This document shows, piece by piece, positions 1-9,547 of a stretch of 62,112 bases of DNA (position 1 is the stretch's first letter; the number at the start of each line of letters is the position of its first letter). The stretch covers positions 1 to 62,112 of the forward strand of contig DASTBI010000127.1 of the NCBI GenBank assembly GCA_035712145.1. Reading direction: 5' to 3'. This DNA comes from Candidatus Eisenbacteria bacterium (lineage in GTDB: Bacteria; Eisenbacteria; RBG-16-71-46). The notes beneath the pieces are model-generated. The model saw only the letters and a list, made by a program, of their open reading frames with translations, made no database searches and was not told the DNA's origin. A program made the position numbers and the translations under genes.

Positions 1-1602
1 CTGCTGCTGGAGGCCCATCCCAACACGCCTGCGAATGGAGTGCGGGACCGCCTGCAGAACAGCGCGGATGCGCGCGGTCTGTCGCCGGCGAACCCCGGCT
101 TCCTGAACGCGGTCAACCGGCAGGGCGCCGGCATGCTCGACATCCCGGGCATGATCACCGCCAACACCGTCGTCCAGCCGGGCAAGATCTCGCTCGGCGA
201 GACCTCGGGGAACCCGGTGGTCGCGTCGCTCACGATCATCAACAACAGCGACCACACGATCAGCTACAACCTCGGACATTCGCCCGCTCTCGCGACCGGG
301 CAGAACGTCGCGCAGGCGAACGGCCTGTTCGGGGTGCCGCTCTTCAACGCGCCGAGCACGGTGTCGTTCAGCGTGAACCCGGTGGTCGTTCCGGCCGGCG
401 GAAGTGCTTCGGTCGACGTCACGGTGACGGCGAACGCGGGTCTTGCGGATCGCAGCGTGTTCACCGGCTACATCGACGTGACGCCCGACGACGGCAGCGC
501 CGACTACAGCGTTCCCTACACGGGACTGAAGGGTGACTACCAGTCGATCGCGGCGCTCACGCCGACGCCGTTCGGGTTCCCGTGGCTGGCGAAGCGCTCG
601 GGCACGACGATCACCAACCAGCCTGCCGGCGCCTCGTACGTGATGTCGGGGCAGGACTTCCCGGTGTTCGCGTTCCATCTGGATCACCAGGTCTCGATCT
701 TCCGCATGGAGGCCTTCAACTCGGTGACCGGACAGTCGAAGCACCTCATCACGAACATCAAGAACCTGTCGCGGAACGCCGCGGCCAGCTCCAACGCCAG
801 CGGATTCGGCTTCTTCTTCACGATCACGTGGGATGGCTCGACGGTGAAGGGCAACCACGACCCCGAGATGCTGCCGAACGGCACCTACGTGGCGAAGATC
901 ACGGTCGTGAAGGCGCTGGGTGACGAAGGCACTCCGGGTCATACCGAGACCTGGACCTCTCCGGTCATCACGATCGCGCGTCCGGACATCTCGCTCGAGG
1001 CCTTCTGGCTGTCGCAGAACTCGGTGCAGGTGGGTGATCAGGTCACGCTGTCGGCGTCGGTCAAGAACACCCGCATCGATCCGCGTCCCGCCGTCAACGT
1101 CGAATTCCTCGACAACGACGTCGTCGTCGGATCGTCGGTGATCGACCTCGGCGTGGGTGAGACGCAGATCGTCGAGGTTCCCTGGACGGTGGGCGCCGAG
1201 GCCACGCACCGGATCAAGGTGCGGGTGCCTGCGCTGCCGACCGAGGAATACACGGCGAACAACGAGATCGCGATCGACGTGAACATCGGTGAGGCGATCG
1301 TGGGTGTCGGCAACCAGGGACCGCGCGTCCTGGCCTTCGCGCCGTCCAAGCCCAATCCCTCTCGCGGCAACGTGGCGTTCGGGTTCGCGCTGCCGAAGCA
1401 GGGACCCGTCTCGCTCGAGGTGTTCGACATCTCGGGACGGCGCCTCAAGAGCTGGCGCTGGAGCAACCTCGGAGCGGGTGACCACTCCGTGGTGTGGGAC
1501 GGAAGGACCGAGGCGGGTCGCTCGGCGCCGGCCGGAACGGTGCTGCTCCGGTTGAACGCGATGGGCAAGACCCTCACGCAGAAGGCGGTCCGGCTGAATT
1601 AG
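1..1602 (+). CDS. Secreted subtilase (S8) C-terminal part, 5' truncated by window edge
   Basis: The reading frame is open from base 1, so the gene starts upstream of the window. The first residues (LLLEAHPNTPANGVRDRL, then a G-AG-LD segment) look like the last helices of a subtilisin catalytic domain, just after the missing catalytic Ser. What follows is a Fn3-like/C5a-peptidase-type beta domain (about residues 60-180), a region of unknown fold, a CARDB-like adhesion domain (about 320-430), and a FlgD-like Ig domain at the end ('VFDISGRRL', 'VWDGRTEAGR', ending AVRLN). It is probably a large extracellular or surface protease. A strong terminator follows. The protease call rests on the end of the domain only; the catalytic triad is not in view. 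Confidence 0.75.
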   Translation: MLLEAHPNTPANGVRDRLQNSADARGLSPANPGFLNAVNRQGAGMLDIPGMITANTVVQPGKISLGETSGNPVVASLTIINNSDHTISYNLGHSPALATGQNVAQANGLFGVPLFNAPSTVSFSVNPVVVPAGGSASVDVTVTANAGLADRSVFTGYIDVTPDDGSADYSVPYTGLKGDYQSIAALTPTPFGFPWLAKRSGTTITNQPAGASYVMSGQDFPVFAFHLDHQVSIFRMEAFNSVTGQSKHLITNIKNLSRNAAASSNASGFGFFFTITWDGSTVKGNHDPEMLPNGTYVAKITVVKALGDEGTPGHTETWTSPVITIARPDISLEAFWLSQNSVQVGDQVTLSASVKNTRIDPRPAVNVEFLDNDVVVGSSVIDLGVGETQIVEVPWTVGAEATHRIKVRVPALPTEEYTANNEIAIDVNIGEAIVGVGNQGPRVLAFAPSKPNPSRGNVAFGFALPKQGPVSLEVFDISGRRLKSWRWSNLGAGDHSVVWDGRTEAGRSAPAGTVLLRLNAMGKTLTQKAVRLN

Positions 1603-1630
1603 TCGTTTCGGACCGAGTCGTAACAGGAGA

Positions 1631-1660
1631 GAGGCGGCCCGGAAGGGCCGCCTCTTCTCC
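1631..1660 (+). terminator. Rho-independent terminator after the first subtilase gene
   Basis: A perfect 10-bp stem, GAGGCGGCCC / GGGCCGCCTC, encloses a GGAA tetraloop and is followed by TTCTCC. It lies 28 bases after the stop codon of the upstream gene. The T-tract is short, as is usual in such GC-rich DNA. Confidence 0.8.
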
Positions 1661-1762
1661 ATGGTGGCTCAGGGCTTGTAATAAAGTTTCAGAACGTATC
1701 CGGTGGAGTACCATCGAACCGGTCACTCCCCTGCGCGCCAACCTTCGGGACCGCTCTTGCCC

Positions 1763-4606
1763 ATGCCACCATCCCCGCTCCGCCGCGCCGCCCGCGCAGG
1801 CCTGATCTCGGCCTGCCTCATGGGGTTGGCGGGCTTTGCCTTCGCGGCGGCGCCCTCGGGCCGGTACGTTCCCGATGTCGTGATCGTCAAGTTCCGCACC
1901 GCGCTCGACTCGAGGCTCAGGTCCTCGGCGCGGCTTCGGAGTGCTTTGCCCTCGGGACTCGAGACCGCGCGGCGCATCGCCCATCGGCCGGCCAACGCCG
2001 CGGCGGTGGCGCGTGGACTGGACCGGATCTACGAGATCCGGCTGCCCAGAGGCGCCGATGTGACCCAGGTGGCGGCGAAGCTCGCCCGGCTCCCGGAGGT
2101 GGAGTACGCGGAGCCGCGCTTCCTCTATTCGACCTTCGAGACCGAGTCCGTGGCCGGCGTCATGGCGACCCCCAATGACCCGCGCTTCGGCGAGCAGGGA
2201 TTCCTCAACCTCATTCAGGCGCCCGCGGCCTGGGACATCATCAAGGCCGAGGGCAATCTGCCGCTGGTGGCGGTGGTGGATGGCGGGACGATGTGGACCC
2301 ATCAGGATCTGCAGCCCAACCTCTGGACCAACCCCGGCGAGATCGCCGGGAACGGCCTCGACGATGACGGCAACGGGTTCATCGACGATCTTCACGGCTG
2401 GGACTTCCTCGCCAATGATCCCGACCCGCGCGGCTCGAGCACGACGCCGGCGAACGCCGATCACGGCACCCATACCGCGGGATTGCTCGCGGCGGTGACC
2501 AACAATCTCCTCGGCGTGGCGAGCGCCAGCTGGAACCCGCGGGTGCTCGCGGTGAATGCCTCGGCCTCGAGCGACAACTTCATCGCCTATGGATACGACG
2601 GCATCCTCTACGCGGTCGACAACGGCGCCCGGATCGTGAATCTGTCCTGGGGCGGCCCGGACTGGTCGCAGATGGGGAAGGACGTGGTCGAGTACGCCGT
2701 GTCCCAGGGCGCGCTCCTCTTCGCCGCCGCCGGCAACGCCGGCAACCAGATCCCGAACTATCCCGGCGCGTATCCCAACGTCTACGCGGTGGTCAACACC
2801 AACTGGCTCCCCGGCTCCGGCCCGGACACGCGGCGCTTCAGCTCGAGCTACGGAACCTGGGTGGATCTCGCCGCTCCGGGCTCGGACATGCTGAGCACCA
2901 TGGACGCCAATCCTGGGAACACCTACGCGCTGATGAACGGCACGTCGATGGCATCACCCGTGGCGGCCGCGGTGGCCACGCTCATCAAGGCCCAGCATCC
3001 GACCTGGACGAATCTCCAGATCGGGGAGCAGCTGCGGGCGACCTGCGACAACATCGATCCCCTCAACCCCTCAGACCACTGGTACCGGCTGGGCAAGGGC
3101 CGCATCAACGCCCTGCGCGCGGTCACCGAGTCGCCGACCGCGGTCCGCATCACCGGCTTCTCCTTCGCCGACGGCGACGGCAACGGCCAGCTCAATCGCG
3201 GTGAGACGGTGACGCTGTCGCTCTCGCTGAAGAACTACCGGGCCCCGGCCGCGAACCTCAATCTCACGCTGACGAGCGCCACATCGGACATCGTGGTCGT
3301 GGACGGCAGCCAGGCGGTCGGAGCGCTGGCCGAAGGCGGCACGGTGTCGCTGCCGGCGGCCTTCTCGTTCACCGTCGCTTCGAACGCGGCGCTCGGCGGG
3401 CTCGCGGAACTGCGCGTCGGCATGACGGCGGCCGGATACAACGACTTCGAATGGATCCGGCTCCCGGTCGAGCCGGTCTACGAGACTCACGACGTGAACA
3501 AGGTCCAGGTCTCGCTCGCCGCGACCGGGAACGTGGGATGGATCGGCTTCCCGGGCGAGCCCGGAGGCGCCAAGGGGATGGGTCTCGGGTACGACGGCAG
3601 CGCCAATTGCCTCTTCGAGGGCGGGCTGCTCGTCGGCACGGATGGGACGCATGTGGCCGACGCCATTCGCACCGACAACGAGCACACGGACTTCGGCGCG
3701 CTCTATCCTCCGATACGCCGTACGCCCGGCCTGGTCTCGGCGCAGGAAACGCAGATGTCCTACATCGACGTCCCGAACCCCACCCAGCCTCTGGGAATTC
3801 GGGTCACCTCCGAGAGCCGCGCCTACACCACGAGCACGATCGACGACTTCGTCTTCCTGGGTTACCGCATCACCAACACGACCGGCGCCATCCAGAACGG
3901 CATGCGTGTGGGCCTTTTCTTCGACTGGGACATCGATGCCGAGCACTACGCCACCAACCGGGCGGACTGGGACGCGGCACGGGGCATGGGCTACGCCTTC
4001 GACACCAGCAACCCGAGCCTGCCCTACTTCGGCATCCTGGTCCTGCAGGGTGGCGCGCAGACGATCTACGCCGCGTTCCCACCCGGCAACTTCAGCGATT
4101 TCACCAAGTGGGAAGCGATGACCGGCGTGTACGGCACCAGCACCGGCCCAGGCGATGTGAGCAACATGCTCACCACCGGGCCGTTCACCGTCGCGCCCAA
4201 CGACAGCGTGGCGGTGTGGTTCGCGCTCGTGGGCGGCCATACGCTCGCCGAGCTCCAGGCCAACGCCGATCAGGCGCGGGCGAAGTGGAATTCGCTGGTG
4301 GCGGCAGGCCCTCCCGAGCCGTTCTCCAACGGGATCTCGCTCGCGGAGTTGAGCCCCAATCCTTTCTCCGGTGGCACGCGGCTCGACCTCCGAATCGATC
4401 GGCCCCGCAACGTCTCGGCAAGCGTCTTCGACACGCGCGGGCGCCGGGTTCGAAGCCTCGGGAATCGCGCGTTCGCCGCCGGCTTCGCCAGCCTCGATTG
4501 GGACGGCAAGGACGACGAAGGACATGCGGTCGGCGCCGGGGTCTACTTCCTCAGCGTCGAGTCCGAAGGCCAGCGCTGGATGAAGAAGGCGATCGTTCTG
4601 CGCTGA
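1763..4606 (+). CDS. Secreted subtilisin-like serine peptidase (S8) with FlgD-like C-terminal domain, copy 1
   Basis: Predicted exported endoprotease of 947 aa. The ATG at 1763 gives a clean signal peptide (arginines, then LISACLMGLAGFAFAAA); an upstream in-frame GTG at 1703 would place 20 odd residues before it. A propeptide-like region ('VPDVVIVKFR', 'LPEVEYAEP') is followed by the catalytic triad: Asp173 in VAVVDGGT, His234 in HGTHTAG and Ser395 in NGTSMASP. Then come beta-rich domains, including a segment starting 'FADGDGNGQLNRGETV' that resembles calcium-binding/CARDB-type repeats. The last 85 residues are a FlgD-like Ig domain ending MKKAIVLR. The next gene is a tandem paralogue. The substrate cannot be inferred. 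Confidence 0.9.
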   Translation: MPPSPLRRAARAGLISACLMGLAGFAFAAAPSGRYVPDVVIVKFRTALDSRLRSSARLRSALPSGLETARRIAHRPANAAAVARGLDRIYEIRLPRGADVTQVAAKLARLPEVEYAEPRFLYSTFETESVAGVMATPNDPRFGEQGFLNLIQAPAAWDIIKAEGNLPLVAVVDGGTMWTHQDLQPNLWTNPGEIAGNGLDDDGNGFIDDLHGWDFLANDPDPRGSSTTPANADHGTHTAGLLAAVTNNLLGVASASWNPRVLAVNASASSDNFIAYGYDGILYAVDNGARIVNLSWGGPDWSQMGKDVVEYAVSQGALLFAAAGNAGNQIPNYPGAYPNVYAVVNTNWLPGSGPDTRRFSSSYGTWVDLAAPGSDMLSTMDANPGNTYALMNGTSMASPVAAAVATLIKAQHPTWTNLQIGEQLRATCDNIDPLNPSDHWYRLGKGRINALRAVTESPTAVRITGFSFADGDGNGQLNRGETVTLSLSLKNYRAPAANLNLTLTSATSDIVVVDGSQAVGALAEGGTVSLPAAFSFTVASNAALGGLAELRVGMTAAGYNDFEWIRLPVEPVYETHDVNKVQVSLAATGNVGWIGFPGEPGGAKGMGLGYDGSANCLFEGGLLVGTDGTHVADAIRTDNEHTDFGALYPPIRRTPGLVSAQETQMSYIDVPNPTQPLGIRVTSESRAYTTSTIDDFVFLGYRITNTTGAIQNGMRVGLFFDWDIDAEHYATNRADWDAARGMGYAFDTSNPSLPYFGILVLQGGAQTIYAAFPPGNFSDFTKWEAMTGVYGTSTGPGDVSNMLTTGPFTVAPNDSVAVWFALVGGHTLAELQANADQARAKWNSLVAAGPPEPFSNGISLAELSPNPFSGGTRLDLRIDRPRNVSASVFDTRGRRVRSLGNRAFAAGFASLDWDGKDDEGHAVGAGVYFLSVESEGQRWMKKAIVLR

Positions 4607-4723
4607 GTCGCGACTTTCGGCAAGGCCGCTGATCCTCGGTCTGCCCAGGCCCGCTCGACGAGGGAATTGGCATTCGTGCCATCCGATGGTGCGCTATGAT
4701 TTCGGCGTTCCGGGGAGGTGCGA

Positions 4724-7597
4724 ATGCATTCCTCGTCGATTCCCGCGACCTGCGCTCGCCGCGCCATTCTCATTCCGATCACTTGCGGCCTGTTGATCGG
4801 TTTGTTCACCACGGATCTCGGTCTTGCGGCTGCTGACGCGAGTCGAGCTCACGTCCCCGACGTCTTACTGGTGAAGTTCCGGTCCACGCTCGATCACCGG
4901 CTCCGTGCGTCGGCTCGGCTGCGCGCGGCCATCCCCTCCGGACTCGAGAGGGCGCGTGCGATCTGGAATCGCAGAACCTCCGGCGCCGTGGCGGGCGGCA
5001 TCGACCGCATTTACGAGATCCGCGTTCCTCGAGGGACCGACGTTGCACGGCTCGCGTCCCGACTATCCGCGCTGCCGGAAGTCGAATACGCCGAGCCGCG
5101 CTATCTCTACGCCCTCTTCGAGGGTTCGCCGCCGGGAATGATGGCGGTGCCGAACGATCCTCGTTACGCCACGGATCAGGCCTATCTCGGCCTGATCCAG
5201 GCCCCGAGCGCGTGGGACGTGCAGAAGAGCAACGCTGGTCCGCTGGTATGCGTGGTGGATGGCGGCACGAATTGGCAGCACGAAGACCTGCTCGCCAACA
5301 TGTGGGCCAATCCCGGCGAGATCGCAGGGAACGGCCTGGACGACGACGGCAACGGCTTCATCGACGACATTCACGGCTGGGACTTCCTCGCCAACGATGG
5401 CGACCCTCGCGGGTCGCCGTCCACGCCCAGCAACGCCAACCACGGAACCCACACCGCCGGACTCCTGGCCGCCGTGACCCACAACGCGGTGGGGATGGCG
5501 AGCGCGAGCTGGAACCCGCGCCTGATGGCGGTGAACGCTTCTCACAGCTTCGACCAGTTCATCGCCTACGGGTTCGAGGGGATTCTCTACGCCGTCGACA
5601 ACGGCGCGGCCATCGTGAGCCTCTCATGGGGCGGGGGCCAGTGGTCTCAATTCGGCAAGGACGTGATCGATTATGCCGTGGCCCACGGAGTCCTGGTGGT
5701 GGCCGCCGCAGGAAACCAGGGTCCAGGCGCTCCGCTCATTGTTTATCCCGGCGCCTATCCCAATGTCTATAGCGTGGTCAACGTCCAGCATCTGGCGCCG
5801 AACGCCGACAAGAAGCACTCGACGTCGAACTCCGGAACATGGGTGGATCTGTGCGCGCCGGGGACTTCGATTTTCAGCACCGTCGACAATGGAGTGAACA
5901 ACGCGTACGCATCGTTCACCGGCACTTCGATGGCGACCCCGATCGCGGCAGCCGTGGCCGCGCTGATCAAGGCCCGGCACCCAACCTGGGACGGCCTCAA
6001 GGTGGGGGAGCAGCTGCGGGCCACCTGCGACAACATCGATGGCCTCAACTCCGGCCTGGCGTTCCAGCTTGGAAAGGGGCGGATCAACGCTCTTCGAGCG
6101 CTCACGCAATCCCCACCGTCCGTGAGGCTCACGGGTTGGACGTTCGGCGACGCCGACGGCAACGGTCAGCTGAACCGAGGCGAAACCGTGACGATGTCTC
6201 TGGACCTGCACAACTATCGGGCTTCCGCCACGAATCTTCAGCTGAGCCTGATCTCGACAACCTCCACGATCGTGGTCACGGATGGCACCGAAGCCATCGC
6301 GTCACTGGCCGAAGATGCGACCGTCTCGCTGCCCGCGGCCTTCTCGTTCGCCGTCAGCTCGAGCACCTTCATCGGCGCATCATTCCCGCTTCGGATCGGA
6401 ATGTCAGCCAGCGGTGGATACACCGACTTCCAATGGATCGATGTGGTGGTCGAGCCACTGTACGAGACGCATGACATCAACCGTCTGCATGCATCGTTCA
6501 CGTCGACGGGAGGGATCGGCTGGTGGGGGTTCGCGACTGAACCCGGAGGCCGGAAAGGTGAGGGCGTTCGTTTCGACGGCGGTCCGAACTGCCTCTTCGA
6601 AGGTGGATTCATGGTGGGTACCGACGCCGACCACCTGGCCGATGCCATTCGTATCCCCTTCTTCGAGGGTCCTGGCGAGAACTCGGACTTCTTCCCGAAC
6701 GAGCCGCCGCCGTTCCGGCTGACGCCGGGCCTGGTCTCGGACCAGGAAATTCGCACATCATTCCGTGAGTTCCCGCAGGTCTTCGTCGGGGTGCGAGTCC
6801 AGGGGGAAACACGCGCCTTCGCTGCTCCGGCCAATCAGGACTTCATCCTCGCCGGCTACCGCGTCGTCAACACGAATACGACGGTGTTGACCGGACTGCG
6901 CGTCGGACTCTGGCTCGACTGGAACATCGACGAGAGTTATTTCGCCACGAACCGAGCCGACTGGGATGCGGCACGTGGTCTCGGATACGCGTGGGACACC
7001 ACCGATCTGAGTCAGCCCTACTTCGGGGTCATGGTGCTGTCGGGCGGATCGAGCACCACATATTCGGCCTTGCCGTCGTCGAGCTACCCCAAGACGGCCA
7101 AGTGGAATGCCATGAATGGTTTGTTTGGAACCAGCAGCGGCCCCGGGGATGTTGCTCATGTTCTGGCTACCGGTCCGTTCAACGTGGCTCCAGGCGACAG
7201 CGTGGCGGTCTGGTTTGCCCTCATCGCCGGGCACAGCCTGGCCGAGCTGCAGGCGAGCGCAGACCAGGCGCGGACCTTGTGGAACTCGCTCGTGGCGGTC
7301 GAGCAGGGACCGAGTGCGGCCGGAATGTCGCTCGCGAAGCTGGCGCCCAATCCTTTCTCCGGAGGCACCCGGCTCGACCTCCGGATCGACCGGCCTCGCA
7401 CCCTCGCGGCGAGCGTCTTCGACACGCGTGGACGCCGGGTTCGAAACCTCGGGAATCGCGCGTTCGGCGCCGGCTTCGCCAGCCTCGAGTGGGACGGCAA
7501 GGACGACGGAGGGCATGCGGTCGGCGCGGGAGTCTACTTCCTCAGCGTCGAGTCCGAAGGGCAGCGCTGGATGAAGAAGGCGATCGTGCTGCGCTGA
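4724..7597 (+). CDS. Secreted subtilisin-like serine peptidase (S8) with FlgD-like C-terminal domain, copy 2
   Basis: Tandem paralogue of the preceding gene with the same architecture over 957 aa: signal peptide (HHSS-type N-terminus with Arg-Arg, then a hydrophobic LLIGLF core), propeptide-like region, Asp179 (VCVVDGGT), His240 (HGTHTAG), Ser402 (TGTSMATP), beta-rich middle and FlgD-like end. ATG 4724 is preferred to GTG 4718 because GGGGAGG sits at the right distance in front of it. A TATGAT hexamer at 4695-4700 could be a -10 element, but I see no well-spaced -35. The copies differ throughout their middle parts but are almost identical over the last 85 residues. The stop codon is three bases from the stop of the converging gene. 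Confidence 0.9.
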   Translation: MHSSSIPATCARRAILIPITCGLLIGLFTTDLGLAAADASRAHVPDVLLVKFRSTLDHRLRASARLRAAIPSGLERARAIWNRRTSGAVAGGIDRIYEIRVPRGTDVARLASRLSALPEVEYAEPRYLYALFEGSPPGMMAVPNDPRYATDQAYLGLIQAPSAWDVQKSNAGPLVCVVDGGTNWQHEDLLANMWANPGEIAGNGLDDDGNGFIDDIHGWDFLANDGDPRGSPSTPSNANHGTHTAGLLAAVTHNAVGMASASWNPRLMAVNASHSFDQFIAYGFEGILYAVDNGAAIVSLSWGGGQWSQFGKDVIDYAVAHGVLVVAAAGNQGPGAPLIVYPGAYPNVYSVVNVQHLAPNADKKHSTSNSGTWVDLCAPGTSIFSTVDNGVNNAYASFTGTSMATPIAAAVAALIKARHPTWDGLKVGEQLRATCDNIDGLNSGLAFQLGKGRINALRALTQSPPSVRLTGWTFGDADGNGQLNRGETVTMSLDLHNYRASATNLQLSLISTTSTIVVTDGTEAIASLAEDATVSLPAAFSFAVSSSTFIGASFPLRIGMSASGGYTDFQWIDVVVEPLYETHDINRLHASFTSTGGIGWWGFATEPGGRKGEGVRFDGGPNCLFEGGFMVGTDADHLADAIRIPFFEGPGENSDFFPNEPPPFRLTPGLVSDQEIRTSFREFPQVFVGVRVQGETRAFAAPANQDFILAGYRVVNTNTTVLTGLRVGLWLDWNIDESYFATNRADWDAARGLGYAWDTTDLSQPYFGVMVLSGGSSTTYSALPSSSYPKTAKWNAMNGLFGTSSGPGDVAHVLATGPFNVAPGDSVAVWFALIAGHSLAELQASADQARTLWNSLVAVEQGPSAAGMSLAKLAPNPFSGGTRLDLRIDRPRTLAASVFDTRGRRVRNLGNRAFGAGFASLEWDGKDDGGHAVGAGVYFLSVESEGQRWMKKAIVLR

Positions 7598-7600
7598 GGC

Positions 7601-8131
7601 TCAGAGCAGCACGATGCGCGTCACCGCGCGGCGATCGCCCGCGCGCAGCTCGCAGAAGTAGATCCCTGGCGTGGCGCGCGCGCCGCCGTCGGTGCTCCGG
7701 TCCCAGCGTGCGGAGTGCTCGCCGATCCCGAGCCGGCCCTGAGCCAGCGTGCGCACCAGGCGTCCCGACGTATCGAAGATCCTCACGCTCGCCTCCGACT
7801 CCTTTTCGCCGTCTCCGGTCACGTCCGCGATGATCGGAGGCGATCCGTAGCTCGTCAGGGAATACGTCGCGGGAGCGGCGAATACTCCGCCGCCGAGACC
7901 CATGAGCACGGTGAACCCGTTTTCGAACCTGGCCGAGATGACGAGGTCCACCTTCCCGTCACCGTCGAGATCTCTGGCCGATATGTACTCGGGGGTTCCG
8001 GGCACGCCCGCGGCCGTGAACGGCGCTCGGAAGAGCGACGCCGCAGGGGCGGCGAGGGGCAGGCCGATCAGGACGGCCAGACTCGTGGCCGTGGGAAGGA
8101 GCCATCGGAAGGGCTGGGAGACGGGGAGCAC
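7601..8131 (-). CDS. Short secreted FG-GAP/VCBS-type protein with FlgD-like C-terminal domain, possibly degenerate
   Basis: The best start is the GTG at 8131, preceded on its strand by GGAGGG. It yields 176 aa with a signal peptide (LLPTATSLAVLIGLPLAAPAAS). One FG-GAP-like calcium loop (DLDGDGKVDLV) and a second partial one (IIADVTGDGEKE) run directly into the distal part of a FlgD-like Ig domain ('VRIFDTSGRLVRTL', 'ARWDRS', 'ATPGIYFCEL'). The first strand of that domain, usually marked by an NP-F motif, is missing. The family normally has several FG-GAP repeats folding as a propeller. The gene may therefore be an internally deleted remnant, although the frame is intact. It converges on the subtilase gene. 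Confidence 0.65.
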   Translation of the reverse strand: MLPVSQPFRWLLPTATSLAVLIGLPLAAPAASLFRAPFTAAGVPGTPEYISARDLDGDGKVDLVISARFENGFTVLMGLGGGVFAAPATYSLTSYGSPPIIADVTGDGEKESEASVRIFDTSGRLVRTLAQGRLGIGEHSARWDRSTDGGARATPGIYFCELRAGDRRAVTRIVLL

Positions 8132-8197
8132 GAACCCTCCAACGAGAGGGCTGAAGTGTAGACGTCTTCCTGGCCGATCAATCGATTTCCCGCCGGG

Positions 8198-8226
8198 TTT
8201 ACCCTGCGTGGCCGCGGGTCTAGAGT
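8198..8226 (+). promoter_or_regulatory. Predicted promoter of the lipid/isoprenoid operon
   Basis: TTTACC (8198-8203) and TAGAGT (8221-8226) are separated by exactly 17 bases, and the -10-like hexamer ends 8 bases before the ATG of the reductase gene. There is no Shine-Dalgarno sequence, so a leaderless transcript is likely. The site lies in the 103-bp gap between divergent genes. Confidence 0.45.
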
Positions 8227-8234
8227 ACGCGGCC

Positions 8235-9530
8235 ATGCCGGTCTCCAAGGATCTGGCCCGCGAAGTCATCGCCCGGCTCACCCAGTACGGCTCGCTCGAC
8301 GTGCTGGCGCAGCGGATCGCCCCGGTGCCCCCCGAGGAGAAGGAGCTTCCGCCCGACGTCCCGCGGCCCAGCGACTGGTCCGAGGAAGCCCGAGCCCAGA
8401 GGATCGCCTTCCTCGAGGCGCGGGGCATGGAGCTGCCGAACCTTGCCGGGCGCGGCACGGCCATCGATCCCGAGACCCTCCGGGGGAACATCGAGCAGTA
8501 CATCGGGATGACGCAGGTGCCGACCGGCGTCATCGGCCCGCTGAGGGTGAACGGCGTTCACGCGCACGGCGACTATTACGTGCCGCTCGCCACCACCGAG
8601 GGCACGCTGGTGGCCAGCTACCATCGCGGAGCACGTCTCGCGTCCCGTGCGGGCGGGGTCTCGGCGATCGTCACCACCGAGCAGGTGCAGCGCGCGCCCG
8701 GCTTCGTGTTCTCGCGCATCGCGGACGCCGCGGTGTTCGCCGCCTGGGCCACCACCCAGTTCGATCGCCTGCGCGAGGTCGCCGCCACGCGAACGTCGCA
8801 CGGACAGCTGATCGACCTGCTGGCGCACGTCGAAGCCAACCAGGTCTATCTGATCCTCGCCTACCACACCGGCGACGCCGCCGGGCAGAACATGGTGACC
8901 TTCTGCACCGAAGCGGTGTGCGAGACCATTCTCGAGACCAGCCCGGTCAAACCGGTGTCGTGGTTCCTCGAGGCCAACATGTCCGGTGACAAGAAGGCCA
9001 CCGTCCTCAGCTTCCTGCAGACCCGCGGTCGCCACGTGATGGCCGAGGTGACGCTGCCACGGCGGCTCGTCGAGCGCGGGCTCCATACCACGCCCGAGCG
9101 CATGGACGAATACTGGCGCACGAGCTTCGTCGGCGGCGCGCAGAGCGGCTCGATCGGCGTGAGCGGACACATCGCCAACGGCATCGCCGCCCTGTTCCTG
9201 GCGTGCGGCCAGGACGTGGCGTGCGTCAGCGAGGCCAGCGTCGGCATCACGCGCCTCGAGCTGACCGGCACCGGCAACCTGCACTGCGCGGTCACGCTTC
9301 CGAACCTGATCGTCGGCACCGTGGGCGGCGGCACGCGGATGCCGACCGCGCGCGAGTGTCTGCGCATCATGCGCTGCGAGGGAGCGGTCGAGAACAAGCG
9401 CCAGGCCAGCAAGTTCGCCGAGATCGCCGCGGCGGTCGCGCTGGCCGGGGAGATCTCGATCGTGGGCGCGATCTGCGCGGGAGAATTCGCCGGATCGCAC
9501 CAGCGCTTGGGCCGGGCGCCCGCGGGCTGA
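8235..9530 (+). CDS. Class I hydroxymethylglutaryl-CoA reductase
   Basis: Converts HMG-CoA to mevalonate with NADPH, the committed step of the mevalonate route to isoprenoids. The 431-aa soluble protein shows the family blocks in order: 'IGMTQVPTGVIGPL', the catalytic Glu in LATTEG (about residue 122), 'GDAAGQNMV', the catalytic Lys in SGDKK, an Asp in GQDVAC, 'GTVGGGTRMPT' and a late His (AGEFAGSH). The GQD block departs from the usual GQDxAQN, so full activity should not be taken for granted. The ATG at 8235 is chosen because the family N-terminus starts shortly after; the open frame upstream overlaps the divergent gene. First gene of a seven-gene block, 17 bases before the prenyltransferase. 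Confidence 0.9.
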   Translation: MPVSKDLAREVIARLTQYGSLDVLAQRIAPVPPEEKELPPDVPRPSDWSEEARAQRIAFLEARGMELPNLAGRGTAIDPETLRGNIEQYIGMTQVPTGVIGPLRVNGVHAHGDYYVPLATTEGTLVASYHRGARLASRAGGVSAIVTTEQVQRAPGFVFSRIADAAVFAAWATTQFDRLREVAATRTSHGQLIDLLAHVEANQVYLILAYHTGDAAGQNMVTFCTEAVCETILETSPVKPVSWFLEANMSGDKKATVLSFLQTRGRHVMAEVTLPRRLVERGLHTTPERMDEYWRTSFVGGAQSGSIGVSGHIANGIAALFLACGQDVACVSEASVGITRLELTGTGNLHCAVTLPNLIVGTVGGGTRMPTARECLRIMRCEGAVENKRQASKFAEIAAAVALAGEISIVGAICAGEFAGSHQRLGRAPAG

Positions 9531-9547
9531 GGCGCCGAGATCCGGCG

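Noticed and set aside
4668-4681. Short hairpin TGGCATTCGTGCCA as a terminator between the two subtilase genes
   Set aside because: The 5-bp stem with a TTCG loop is weak and is not followed by a T-tract; it could equally be part of a promoter-proximal site.
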